From: Enterobacteriaceae bacterium UBA7338
Lineage (GTDB): Bacteria > Pseudomonadota > Gammaproteobacteria > Enterobacterales > Enterobacteriaceae
Length of the DNA stretch: 20,631 nucleotides
Assembly (NCBI GenBank): GCA_002480085.1
Contig: DKPJ01000003.1
Location: 1-20,631 of the forward strand
Reading direction: 5' to 3'
Part shown: one piece after another, positions 1 through 7,048 of the stretch
Numbering within the stretch: position 1 is the first letter of the stretch
How the letters are laid out: the number at the start of each line of letters is the position of its first letter
Made by a program: the position numbers and the translations under genes
Notes under the pieces: generated by a model
What the model saw: the letters and a program-made list of their open reading frames with translations, nothing else
Database searches by the model: none
Told to the model about the DNA's origin: nothing

Positions 1-70
1 GAAGGGGGGAGGGGACACGCCGCCCGCCGCGCCCCCCCCCCCCCCCCCCCCCCATCCCCCAACCCCCTCC
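1..70. other. Low-quality contig end with false C calls
   Basis: This stretch is almost entirely G and C and contains a run of 22 C at 32-53. It does not translate as AccC. Right after it, from base 71, the sequence reads cleanly as the AccC residues LPSPGKITRF. Within 54-70, fragments that fit the expected accC codons for DPNTF are still visible (an 'atcc', then 'aac', then 'cc'), but many A, T and G positions have become C and the spacing slips by about one base. That pattern suits a decaying sequencing read rather than real DNA. Nothing here should be annotated as biology. Confidence 0.85.
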
Positions 71-379
71 CTCCCAAGTCCGGGTAAGATCACCCGTTTC
101 CACGCGCCGGGCGGCTTTGGCGTGCGCTGGGAGTCCCATATCTACGCCGGCTACACCGTACCGCCGTACTATGACTCCATGATCGGCAAGCTGATCTGCT
201 TCGGTGAGACGCGTGAGGTGGCGATTGCCCGCATGAAGAACGCCCTGCAGGAGCTGATCATCGACGGTATCAAAACTAACGTCGATCTGCAGACCCGCAT
301 CATGAATGACGAGAACTTCCAGCACGGTGGCACCAACATCCACTATCTGGAGAAGAAGCTCGGTCTTAACGAGAAATAA
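71..379 (+). CDS. accC: Acetyl-CoA carboxylase biotin carboxylase subunit, C-terminal part
   Basis: This is the last ~102 residues of AccC, the biotin carboxylase that uses ATP and bicarbonate to carboxylate biotin on AccB, the first committed step of fatty-acid synthesis in the cytoplasm. The visible segment runs from LPSPGKITRF to KKLGLNEK with stop TAA at 377-379, and matches the E. coli C-terminus almost residue for residue. It includes GVRWESH, whose Arg corresponds to catalytic Arg338, and the C-terminal substrate-binding domain (YDSMIGKLI, NVDLQTRIM, GGTNIHYLEKKLGL). The rest of the gene, and accB, would lie off the left edge. The reading frame continues upstream of the first GTG at 122, so that codon is Val and not a start. 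A terminator follows 16 bases after the stop. Confidence 0.95.
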   Translation, partial: LPSPGKITRFHAPGGFGVRWESHIYAGYTVPPYYDSMIGKLICFGETREVAIARMKNALQELIIDGIKTNVDLQTRIMNDENFQHGGTNIHYLEKKLGLNEK

Positions 380-395
380 GCGCGCTTGTCGCATC

Positions 396-422
396 AAGGG
401 CCGGATCTTCCGGCCCTTTTTT
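396..422 (+). terminator. Rho-independent terminator after accC
   Basis: Perfect 10-bp stem, AAGGGCCGGA at 396-405 and TCCGGCCCTT at 409-418, with a 3-base loop and a following T run. It separates the accBC transcript from yhdT-panF. Confidence 0.88.
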
Positions 423-487
423 ATTTCTGGGGATCGCAAAGTCCCATAGGGTACAATCCCCGCTTTGCTGGTTTACGAGGAACGATA

Positions 488-730
488 ATGGATCAACGTT
501 TCGTTCAGGCACACAGAGAGGCCCGTTGGGCGCTGTGGCTTACTCTTTTTTATCTTGCCGCTTGGTTAGTAACTGCTTACTTACCCAGCTCGAAGGCGGG
601 TTTTACCGGCCTGCCGCACTGGTTTGAGATGGCCTGCCTGCTGATCCCGCTGCTGTTTATTCTGTTGTGTTGGGCAATGGTGAAGTTTATCTATCGCGAC
701 ATCCCGCTGGAGGATGATGATGCAGCTTGA
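488..730 (+). CDS. yhdT: YhdT small inner-membrane protein (DUF997 family)
   Basis: An 80-residue protein of unknown molecular function, matching E. coli YhdT over its full length, including the shared C-terminus WAMVKFIYRDIPLEDDDAA. Two hydrophobic segments (about residues 16-32 and 47-67) predict two membrane helices. The ATG at 488 is chosen because MDQRFVQAHREARWAL aligns with the E. coli start and GAGG lies 7 bases upstream at 477-480. A longer in-frame reading from 386 runs through the accC terminator and is not credible. A TACAAT element at 452-457 could be its -10, but no good -35 is seen. The stop overlaps the start of panF by 11 bases, so the two are translationally coupled; a role helping PanF is a guess from this linkage only. 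Confidence 0.92.
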   Translation: MDQRFVQAHREARWALWLTLFYLAAWLVTAYLPSSKAGFTGLPHWFEMACLLIPLLFILLCWAMVKFIYRDIPLEDDDAA

Positions 731-2171
731 AGTGATCCTGCCTCTGGTTGCCTATCTGCTGGTGGTGTTTGGCCTCTCGGTCTATGCCATGCGCCAGCGT
801 AAAACGGGAACGTTTCTAAACGAATATTTCCTCGGCAGCCGCTCGATGGGTGGCCTGGTGCTGGCGATGACCCTGACCGCCACCTATATCAGCGCCAGCT
901 CGTTTATTGGCGGTCCCGGCGCGGCCTATAAATATGGCCTCGGCTGGGTGCTGCTGGCGATGATCCAGCTGCCGGCTGTCTGGCTGTCGCTGGGTATTCT
1001 GGGCAAGAAATTTGCCATTCTGGCGCGGCGCTATAACGCGGTGACCCTCAACGACATGCTGTTTGGCCGCTACCGGAGCCGCCTGCTGGTGTGGCTGGCA
1101 AGCCTCAGCCTGCTGGTGGCCTTTATCGGCGCGATGGCGGTGCAGTTTATCGGCGGCGCACGGCTGCTGGAGTCGGCGGCAGGTATTCCCTATGAGACCG
1201 GCCTGCTGATTTTCGGTATCAGCATCGCGCTCTACACGGCCTACGGCGGCTTTCGCGCCAGCGTGCTCAACGACGCCATGCAGGGCATGGTGATGCTTGT
1301 CGGCACCATCGTGCTGCTGATTGGCGTGGTGCATGCGGCAGGCGGCCTGGGTCACGCCGTTGAGACCCTGCGACATATCGATCCGCAGCTGGTTACCCCT
1401 CAGGGCGCTGACGATATTCTCTCCCCGACCTTTATGACCTCGTTCTGGGTGCTGGTCTGCTTCGGCGTAATCGGCCTGCCGCATACCGCCGTGCGCTGCA
1501 TCTCCTATAAGGACAGCAAGGCGGTGCACCGGGGCATCATCATCGGCACTATCGTGGTCGCGATCCTCATGCTCGGCATGCATCTCGCGGGCGCGCTGGG
1601 CCGGGCGGTGATCCCAGACCTGACGGTGCCGGATCTGGTGATCCCGACGCTGATGGTCAAAGTGCTGCCGCCCTTTGCCGCCGGGATCTTCCTCGCTGCG
1701 CCGATGGCGGCGATCATGTCAACGATCAACGCGCAGCTGCTGCAAAGTTCCGCTACGATCATCAAAGATCTCTACCTGAACCTGCGTCCGGAGCAGATCC
1801 ACAACGAGCGCCGTCTGAAGCGGATGTCATCGGCGATCACGCTGATCCTGGGGGCATTGCTGCTGCTGGCGGCCTGGCGTCCGCCGGAGATGATCATCTG
1901 GCTGAACCTGCTGGCCTTCGGCGGGCTGGAGGCAGTCTTCCTCTGGCCACTGGTGCTGGGGCTGTACTGGGAGCGGGCTAACGCTGCCGGGGCGCTGAGC
2001 GCGATGATTGTCGGCGGCGTGCTGTACGCGCTATTAGCGACCTTTAATATTCAGTATCTCGGGTTCCACCCGATTGTACCGTCGCTGCTGTTAAGTTTGC
2101 TGGCGTTTGTAGTAGGGAACCGTTTTGGTCACCCCGCTCCGGAAGCCAATGCTATTTCAATTGATAAATAA
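720..2171 (+). CDS. panF: Sodium/pantothenate symporter PanF
   Basis: Inner-membrane sodium-coupled importer of pantothenate (vitamin B5, precursor of coenzyme A), of the solute:sodium symporter (SSS) family. The product is 483 residues, the same length as E. coli PanF, and is close to it throughout. It shows about 12-13 hydrophobic segments, the N-terminal LNEYFLGSRSMGG and TATYISASSFIGGPGAAYKYG blocks that bind substrate and sodium in this family, and AAPMAAIMSTINAQLLQSSA in the second half. Three ATG codons stand in a row (714, 717, 720); the third is chosen because it starts MQLEVILPL as in E. coli and lies 6 bases after GGAGG at 709-713. It overlaps yhdT by 11 bases and is followed by prmA after 11 bases, so yhdT-panF-prmA is read as one operon. 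Confidence 0.96.
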   Translation: MQLEVILPLVAYLLVVFGLSVYAMRQRKTGTFLNEYFLGSRSMGGLVLAMTLTATYISASSFIGGPGAAYKYGLGWVLLAMIQLPAVWLSLGILGKKFAILARRYNAVTLNDMLFGRYRSRLLVWLASLSLLVAFIGAMAVQFIGGARLLESAAGIPYETGLLIFGISIALYTAYGGFRASVLNDAMQGMVMLVGTIVLLIGVVHAAGGLGHAVETLRHIDPQLVTPQGADDILSPTFMTSFWVLVCFGVIGLPHTAVRCISYKDSKAVHRGIIIGTIVVAILMLGMHLAGALGRAVIPDLTVPDLVIPTLMVKVLPPFAAGIFLAAPMAAIMSTINAQLLQSSATIIKDLYLNLRPEQIHNERRLKRMSSAITLILGALLLLAAWRPPEMIIWLNLLAFGGLEAVFLWPLVLGLYWERANAAGALSAMIVGGVLYALLATFNIQYLGFHPIVPSLLLSLLAFVVGNRFGHPAPEANAISIDK

Positions 2172-2182
2172 AGAGTTTTGCC

Positions 2183-3064
2183 ATGCCGTGGATCCAACTA
2201 AAACTGAATACGACCGGTGCCCATGCGGAAGAGCTGAGCGATGCCCTGCTGGAAGCGGGCGCGGTCTCCATCACCTTCCAGGATACGCACGATACGCCGG
2301 TGTTTGAGCCGCTGCCGGGTGAGACCCGTCTGTGGGGCGATACCGACGTTATCGGCCTGTTTGATGCCGAAACGGATATGAACGAGGTGGTGGCTATCCT
2401 TGAGGGCCACCCGCTGCTGGGGGCTGGCTTTGTGCATAAAATCGAGCAGCTGGAAGACAAGGACTGGGAGCGCGAGTGGATGGAGAATTTCCACCCGATG
2501 CGCTTTGGCGAACGCCTGTGGATCTGCCCGAGCTGGCGCGAAGTGCCGGATGCGAACGCGGTTAACGTGATGCTCGACCCTGGCCTGGCGTTTGGTACCG
2601 GCACGCACCCCACCACTTCGCTGTGCCTGCAATGGCTTGACGGCCTCGATCTGGCGGGCAAGACGGTAATCGACTTTGGCTGCGGCTCCGGCATCCTGGC
2701 GATTGCTGCCCTGAAGCTGGGCGCGGCGAAGGCGATTGGTATTGATATCGATCCGCAGGCCATTCAGGCCAGCCGCGACAATGCCGAACGCAACGGCGTC
2801 TCCGACCGCCTGGAGCTTTATCTGCCTCAGGACCAGCCCGCAGAGATGCAGGCCGACGTGGTGGTCGCCAATATCCTGGCGGGTCCGCTACGCGAGCTGG
2901 CGCCGCTGATTAGCGTTCTGCCGGTGAGCGGTGGCCTGTTAGGGTTATCCGGTATTCTGGCCAGCCAGGCTGAGAGCGTGTGCGAAGCCTACGCCGACCG
3001 CTTTACTCTCGACCCGGTGGTGGAGAAAGAGGAGTGGTGCCGCATTACCGGGCAAAAACGGTAA
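2183..3064 (+). CDS. prmA: Ribosomal protein L11 methyltransferase PrmA
   Basis: Cytoplasmic S-adenosylmethionine-dependent enzyme that trimethylates ribosomal protein L11 at its N-terminus and at lysine side chains. It is 293 residues, identical in length to the E. coli enzyme and matching it almost throughout. Residues 1 to ~55 form the L11-recognition domain (MPWIQLKLNTTGAHAEELSD...). The methyltransferase domain carries the SAM-binding motif VIDFGCGSGILAIAALKLG at 162-180, the acidic residue of strand 2 in GIDIDPQAI (186-194), and VVANILAGPL at 227-236, the family's version of the NPPY motif. A weak AAGAG precedes the ATG. It lies 11 bases after panF and is followed by a terminator, so it ends the operon. 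Confidence 0.97.
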   Translation: MPWIQLKLNTTGAHAEELSDALLEAGAVSITFQDTHDTPVFEPLPGETRLWGDTDVIGLFDAETDMNEVVAILEGHPLLGAGFVHKIEQLEDKDWEREWMENFHPMRFGERLWICPSWREVPDANAVNVMLDPGLAFGTGTHPTTSLCLQWLDGLDLAGKTVIDFGCGSGILAIAALKLGAAKAIGIDIDPQAIQASRDNAERNGVSDRLELYLPQDQPAEMQADVVVANILAGPLRELAPLISVLPVSGGLLGLSGILASQAESVCEAYADRFTLDPVVEKEEWCRITGQKR

Positions 3065-3073
3065 TCTCTCTAG

Positions 3074-3098
3074 CGTGGCCTGCGGGCCACGTTTTTGT
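3074..3098 (+). terminator. Rho-independent terminator after prmA
   Basis: 7-bp perfect stem CGTGGCC (3074-3080) and GGCCACG (3085-3091) with loop TGCG, then a TTTTTGTTT tract. It ends the yhdT-panF-prmA unit and insulates the fis promoter. Confidence 0.85.
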
Positions 3099-3341
3099 TT
3101 GTAAATTCGCCAAAGCGATAACGAGAAATGAGAGCACGATCGCATTCGAAAGTGCTTTTTTGCTTATAAAAACAGCGGATTATCCCGTCAGACCCGTCGC
3201 TGTTGCAATAAAAACGGATAACTTTCAGGAAAATATTAGCGGTTAAAAAAAGTGCGTTTTACGTTAAAATCATGATTCCTAATGATATTTATTTCTTGCT
3301 CTCATGCTTGCTTACGATTCCTTGATCTGCAACCGTGGATT

Positions 3342-3356
3342 GTTCAAAGTTTGGCC
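3342..3356. promoter_or_regulatory. Fis-binding site II, overlapping the dusB-fis -35
   Basis: The 15-mer GTTCAAAGTTTGGCC fits the Fis core GNNYAWWWWWTRNNC except for the central G. Its centre at 3349 is about 42 bases upstream of the predicted start, the position of the main autorepression site II in E. coli. Fis bound here would block RNA polymerase. Confidence 0.7.
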
Positions 3357-3393
3357 TTTCATCTCATGCAAAAAATGCGTAATATACGCCGCC
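3357..3393 (+). promoter_or_regulatory. dusB-fis promoter core
   Basis: -35-like TTTCAT at 3357-3362, a 17-base spacer, and -10 TAATAT at 3380-3385, followed by a GC-rich ACGCCGCC discriminator. This closely matches the well-studied E. coli fis promoter, where the poor -35 and GC-rich discriminator underlie growth-rate and stringent control. Transcription should start at about 3391-3393, leaving a leader of about 32-34 bases before dusB. Confidence 0.88.
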
Positions 3394-3408
3394 TTGCAGT
3401 CACAGTAT

Positions 3409-3423
3409 GGTCATTTCTTAACT
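3409..3423. promoter_or_regulatory. Fis-binding site I, downstream of the dusB-fis start
   Basis: GGTCATTTCTTAACT fits the Fis core consensus at the G, YA and TR positions and misses the last C and one W. The centre at 3416 is about +26, the position of Fis site I in E. coli. It ends one base before the dusB start codon. Confidence 0.55.
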
Positions 3424-3424
3424 C

Positions 3425-4393
3425 ATGCGAATCGGACACCACCAGCTCAGAAATCGCCTGATCGCAGCACCGATGGCAGGCATCACCGACAGGCCATTCA
3501 GGACGCTGTGCTACGAGATGGGAGCGGGTTTAACCGTATCCGAGATGATGTCCTCTAACCCGGAAGTGTGGGCGAGCGACAAATCACGTTTACGAATGGT
3601 GCACGTTGATGAGCCTGGGATCCGCACGGTGCAGATTGCCGGTAGCGTCCCTGAAGAGATGGCGGAAGCCGCACGTATCAACGTGGAAAGCGGTGCCCAG
3701 ATTATTGATATCAATATGGGTTGCCCGGCGAAAAAGGTGAATCGCAAGCTGGCAGGTTCAGCCCTGTTACAGCACCCCGATCTGGTGAAGTCGATCCTGA
3801 CGGCGGTGGTGGCAGCGGTGGAGGTCCCCGTCACGCTGAAGATTCGCACCGGCTGGTCGCCGGAGCACCGTAACTGTGTAGAAATTGCCCAACTGGCTGA
3901 AGACTGTGGTATCCAGGCTCTGACCATTCATGGACGCACTCGCGCCTGTTTGTTCAACGGAGACGCGGAATACGACAGCATTCGGGCAGTTAAGCAGAAG
4001 GTTTCCATTCCGGTTATCGCGAATGGTGACATTACTGACCCGCTTAAAGCCAGAGCCGTGCTCGACTATACAGGGGCTGATGCCCTGATGATAGGTCGCG
4101 CGGCTCAGGGAAGACCCTGGATCTTTCGGGAAATCCAGCACTATCTGGACTCTGGGGAGCTGCTGCCCCCCCTGCCTCTGGCAGAGGTTAAGCGCTTACT
4201 TTGCGCACACGTTCGGGAACTGCACGACTTTTACGGTCAGGCAAAAGGGTACCGAATTGCGCGTAAACACGTCTCCTGGTATCTCCAGGAGCACGCTCCA
4301 GATGACCAGTTTCGGCGCACATTCAACGCCATTGAGGATGCCAGCGTACAGCTGGAGGCGTTGGAGGCATACTTCGAAAATTTTGCGTATTAG
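3425..4393 (+). CDS. dusB: tRNA-dihydrouridine synthase B
   Basis: FMN-dependent enzyme that reduces uridine to dihydrouridine in the D-loop of tRNA. It is 322 residues, one more than E. coli DusB (an extra C-terminal Tyr), and matches it throughout. The TIM-barrel domain has the FMN-binding APMAGITDRPFR (15-26), the catalytic cysteine Cys100 in DINMGCPAKKVNRKLAGSAL, ALTIHGRTR, PVIANGDI and ALMIGRAAQGRPW; a helical tRNA-binding domain follows. The start is the ATG at 3425, as in E. coli, and has no recognisable Shine-Dalgarno sequence. Fis follows after 21 bases on the same transcript, and in E. coli translation of dusB is known to help fis expression. Confidence 0.97.
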   Translation: MRIGHHQLRNRLIAAPMAGITDRPFRTLCYEMGAGLTVSEMMSSNPEVWASDKSRLRMVHVDEPGIRTVQIAGSVPEEMAEAARINVESGAQIIDINMGCPAKKVNRKLAGSALLQHPDLVKSILTAVVAAVEVPVTLKIRTGWSPEHRNCVEIAQLAEDCGIQALTIHGRTRACLFNGDAEYDSIRAVKQKVSIPVIANGDITDPLKARAVLDYTGADALMIGRAAQGRPWIFREIQHYLDSGELLPPLPLAEVKRLLCAHVRELHDFYGQAKGYRIARKHVSWYLQEHAPDDQFRRTFNAIEDASVQLEALEAYFENFAY

Positions 4394-4414
4394 AAATAAA
4401 GAGCTGACAGAACT

Positions 4415-4711
4415 ATGTTCGAACAACGCGTAAATTCTGACGTACTGACCGTTTCTACCGTTAACTCTCAGGACCAGGTAACTCAAAAACCCCTGCGTGA
4501 TTCCGTGAAACAGGCACTGAAGAACTATTTTGCTCAACTGAACGGTCAGGATGTGAATGACCTGTATGAGCTGGTACTGGCTGAAGTTGAACAGCCCCTG
4601 TTGGACATGGTGATGCAATACACCCGCGGTAACCAGACCCGCGCTGCCCTGATGATGGGTATCAACCGTGGTACCCTGCGTAAGAAACTGAAAAAATACG
4701 GCATGAACTGA
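4415..4711 (+). CDS. fis: DNA-binding protein Fis
   Basis: Nucleoid-associated DNA-bending protein, abundant in early exponential phase, that activates rRNA promoters, regulates many genes and aids site-specific recombination. It is 98 residues and, as far as I can recall the E. coli protein, identical to it. The N-terminal beta-hairpin arms (about 10-26) contact invertases. Helices A and B form the dimer core, and the C-terminal helix-turn-helix ([26 protein letters not shown], 73-98) binds DNA. An AU-rich stretch (AAATAAAGAG) precedes the ATG; in E. coli this region boosts fis translation. It is cotranscribed with dusB and autoregulated by the Fis sites upstream of dusB. Confidence 0.98.
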
Positions 4712-4723
4712 TACTAATCAGTT
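4706..4723 (+). other. Small hairpin overlapping the fis stop codon
   Basis: AACTGAT (4706-4712) and ATCAGTT (4717-4723) form a 7-bp stem with a 4-base loop that spans the last fis codon and TGA stop. No T run follows, so it is not a terminator on its own; it may protect the 3' end of the message. Confidence 0.4.
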
Positions 4724-4735
4724 AAGTGTTTGTTT

Positions 4736-4773
4736 AAAAAGGCGCGAACCGGCATGGGGAAGCGCCTTTTTTG
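4736..4773 (+). terminator. Rho-independent terminator after fis
   Basis: AAAAAGGCGC (4736-4745) pairs with GCGCCTTTTT (4762-4771) across a 16-base loop and ends in a T run. E. coli has a near-identical structure, including the CGGCATGGGGA loop bases. Confidence 0.9.
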
Positions 4774-4887
4774 TTACTGGCCTATCCGTTTGGTTTAATC
4801 GTACAAATTAACGTCTTTTCCCCCCCAAAAACAGGGGCTTAAATCCCTTCCACCGCTCTGCATTGGGTGCTAATGTCACTGCCCTTT

Positions 4888-4912
4888 ATGCCCACAGGCA
4901 TGAATGTATAAC
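4888..4912 (+). promoter_or_regulatory. Candidate promoter/operator of the MHYT-GGDEF-EAL gene
   Basis: A palindrome ATGCC-CACA-GGCAT (4888-4901) lies just upstream of TATAAC (4907-4912), which could be a -10 element 37 bases before the gene. No convincing -35 is visible at the right distance. The palindrome may be a protein-binding site; this is weak evidence. Confidence 0.25.
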
Positions 4913-4949
4913 GATCAATAACCATTATTGTGAATGAGTTGGTGGCATC

Positions 4950-7010
4950 ATGCAGGTTAGCCAATACGACCAGATCCTCGTTGTAATCTCTTTTATCGTT
5001 GCCATCATGGCAGCCTACACTGCGCTGAATATGGCAGGCCGGGTCTCGACCAATCCCGGCAAAGCTGGCTGGCTCTGGCTGGCGGGCGGCGGCTTTGCGC
5101 TGGGTATCGGCATCTGGGCCATGCATTTTATCGGGATGCTGGCGATGGAGCTGACCATGAGCATGAGCTACGATCCGCTGCTCACCGCCCTGTCGATGCT
5201 GATTGCCGTAGGCTCGTCACTGTTTGCCCTCTGGCTGGTCAGCACATCCCAGCTGCACCTGTGCCGCCTGCTGCCTGGCTCGCTGGTAATGGGCTGCGGC
5301 ATTGCCGGGATGCACTACACCGGCATGGCGGCGTTAGAGGTGTCACCGCCCATTCAGTGGGATATGCGCTGGGTTGCGCTCTCGCTGGTTATCGCCCTCG
5401 GCGCATCACTGGCCGCGCTGTGGCTCACCTTCCGCCTGCGTCACGAGGCGGCGCTGGTGGCGCAAATGCGTGCGGGAGCGGCCATCCTGATGGGTATCGC
5501 GATTGCCGGTATGCACTATACCGGCATGATGGCAGCCCAGTTTCCGATGCAGCACACAACTATGCATCATGGCGTAGACGGTAACTGGCTGGCGCTGCTG
5601 GTCAGCGTCGTCGCCCTCTCTATCCTCGGCATCACCCTGCTGGTCTCGATGCTGGACGCCCGTCTGCAGGCGCGCACGTCGCTGCTGGCCTCGTCGCTGG
5701 CGGAGGCTAACCGCGAGCTGGCCCAGATGGCGCTGCACGATCCTCTCACCCGCCTGCCTAACCGCGTGCTGCTGGAGGATCGCCTCGACCAGGCGATCAA
5801 TAAAGCCCGTCGTGAAGGCTCTTTTTTTGCCCTGATGTTTATGGATCTCGACGGGTTTAAAACCGTCAACGACGCCTACGGTCATGACGTTGGCGATCGG
5901 CTACTGATTGCCGTGACCGAACGCCTGCTCCAGCCGCTGAAGGGGCAGTATACGCTGGCGCGCATTGGCGGCGACGAGTTTGTCCTGCTGGCGGAGGTGA
6001 GCGCCCCGGATGAGGCGGCCACGCTGGCGGATACTCTGGTACGCGCCATCGACCGACCCTTTACCCTCGATCGCTACGATCTGGTCGTGACCTTAAGCGT
6101 GGGCATTGCCCTCTACCCTCACGATGGCAAGAACGAACGCGAGCTGATGTTTAACGCCGATGCGGCGATGTACCACACCAAGCATATGGGGCGTAACGGC
6201 TACCACTTCTTCCAGCCGTCGATGAATACGCTGGCGCAGACCCAGCTCCTGCTGATGAACGACCTGTGGCTGGCGCTGGAGCGCAACGAGCTGCGCCTCT
6301 TTTACCAGCCCAAGTTCCATGCACCCGCCGGGCCGATCGTTGGCTTTGAAGCCCTGCTGCGCTGGCAGCACGGCGTGCACGGCCTGCTGACGCCGGATCG
6401 GTTTCTGCCGCTGGCAGAAAAAACCGGCCTGATCATTCCCATCGGTAACTGGGTGATTGATGAAGCCTGTCGCCAGCTTAGCGAGTGGCGTCAGCAGGGG
6501 CATACGCACTGGACGGTGGCCGTTAACCTCTCAACCCTGCAGTTTGAGCAGCCGGGGCTGGTAGATCACGTGATGGATTGCCTGGCGCGGCATCATGTTC
6601 CGCCCCAGAGTTTGATCCTCGAAGTGACGGAGACCACGGCCATGACCAACCCGGATGAGAGCGTGCGCGTCTTGACCGAACTCACCGATGCCGGGGTTAA
6701 AGCCTCAATTGACGATTTTGGTACCGGCTACTCCAGCCTGCTCTACCTGAAACGCCTGCCGGCCTGCGAGCTGAAGATTGACCGGGCGTTTGTTAAGGAG
6801 CTGAGCCGCGACGGCGACGATGCCACTATCGTCTCCGCCATTGTGGCGCTGGCTAAGACGCTGAACCTTAAGGTTGTGGCGGAAGGCGTGGAGACGCAGG
6901 CCCAGCAGGCGTTTCTGACCGAGCTGGGCTGCAATACGCTACAGGGTTACCTGTTGGGCAAGCCCATCTCGGCTCAGGAGGCAACCCGGCTGGGCGCCGA
7001 GTCAAAGTAA
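4950..7010 (+). CDS. MHYT-GGDEF-EAL membrane cyclic-di-GMP enzyme (MucR-like)
   Basis: A 686-residue inner-membrane signalling protein, similar in length and architecture to Pseudomonas MucR. Residues 1-240 hold about seven hydrophobic segments with three MHYT-type motifs (AMHFIGM 57-63, MHYTGM 121-126 and 188-193), proposed in this family to bind a metal and sense oxygen, CO or NO. The GGDEF domain has DLDGFK (299-304) and an intact GGDEF (340-344), so it may make cyclic-di-GMP. KGQY stands where the inhibitory RxxD I-site would be, so product feedback is probably absent. The EAL domain keeps EAL (467-469), Asn526, Glu558, DDFGTGYSS (588-596), Lys609, EGVE (645-648) and Gln665, consistent with active phosphodiesterase. 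The net direction is not predictable. The start follows a weak GGTGG. E. coli K-12 has yhdJ/yhdU here instead. Confidence 0.9.
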   Translation: MQVSQYDQILVVISFIVAIMAAYTALNMAGRVSTNPGKAGWLWLAGGGFALGIGIWAMHFIGMLAMELTMSMSYDPLLTALSMLIAVGSSLFALWLVSTSQLHLCRLLPGSLVMGCGIAGMHYTGMAALEVSPPIQWDMRWVALSLVIALGASLAALWLTFRLRHEAALVAQMRAGAAILMGIAIAGMHYTGMMAAQFPMQHTTMHHGVDGNWLALLVSVVALSILGITLLVSMLDARLQARTSLLASSLAEANRELAQMALHDPLTRLPNRVLLEDRLDQAINKARREGSFFALMFMDLDGFKTVNDAYGHDVGDRLLIAVTERLLQPLKGQYTLARIGGDEFVLLAEVSAPDEAATLADTLVRAIDRPFTLDRYDLVVTLSVGIALYPHDGKNERELMFNADAAMYHTKHMGRNGYHFFQPSMNTLAQTQLLLMNDLWLALERNELRLFYQPKFHAPAGPIVGFEALLRWQHGVHGLLTPDRFLPLAEKTGLIIPIGNWVIDEACRQLSEWRQQGHTHWTVAVNLSTLQFEQPGLVDHVMDCLARHHVPPQSLILEVTETTAMTNPDESVRVLTELTDAGVKASIDDFGTGYSSLLYLKRLPACELKIDRAFVKELSRDGDDATIVSAIVALAKTLNLKVVAEGVETQAQQAFLTELGCNTLQGYLLGKPISAQEATRLGAESK

Positions 7011-7017
7011 GCGTAAC

Positions 7018-7048
7018 GCTGGGTGGCGCTACGCTTATCCGGCCTACA
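7018..7048. repeat. REP element between convergent genes
   Basis: The segment GGTGGCGCTACGCTTATCCG, flanked by GCTG and GCCTACA, matches enterobacterial repetitive extragenic palindromes and resembles the first half of the pair at 20462-20538. It fills the 33-base gap between the MHYT gene and the oppositely oriented acrF. Its terminal CTA (7044-7046) is, on the minus strand, the TAG stop codon of acrF. It may act as the 3'-end structure for both transcripts, since no separate terminator is visible. Confidence 0.8.

Larger units (their letters stand above)
3099..3424 (+). promoter_or_regulatory. dusB-fis upstream regulatory region
   Basis: The gap of about 330 bases between the prmA terminator and dusB has no credible gene and is AT-rich compared with the flanking genes, with A tracts around 3243-3250. 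In E. coli the matching stretch binds Fis, CRP and IHF upstream of the single fis promoter. Here I can pick out the core promoter and two Fis sites (listed separately). I could not place CRP or IHF sites with confidence. Confidence 0.6.

Noticed and set aside
32..53. Run of 22 C as a possible i-motif, G-quadruplex or phase-variable tract
   Set aside because: It lies in a stretch where accC codons are visibly overwritten by C; the neighbouring bases also fail to translate. A read-end artefact explains it better.
386..487. Longer form of yhdT starting upstream
   Set aside because: It would translate the accC terminator and the yhdT leader; the conserved start is at 488 with a good ribosome site.
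714..719. Start of panF at the first or second of three ATG codons
   Set aside because: ATG 714 touches the Shine-Dalgarno sequence with no spacing; ATG 720 has 6-base spacing and matches the E. coli N-terminus.
816..1583. 255-residue minus-strand open frame inside panF
   Set aside because: His/Gln/Arg-rich composition typical of an antisense shadow of a GC-rich membrane-protein gene; panF is certain.
5406..5885. Minus-strand open frames opposite the MHYT-GGDEF-EAL gene
   Set aside because: No domain or ribosome site; biased composition and full overlap with a conserved coding region mark them as shadows.
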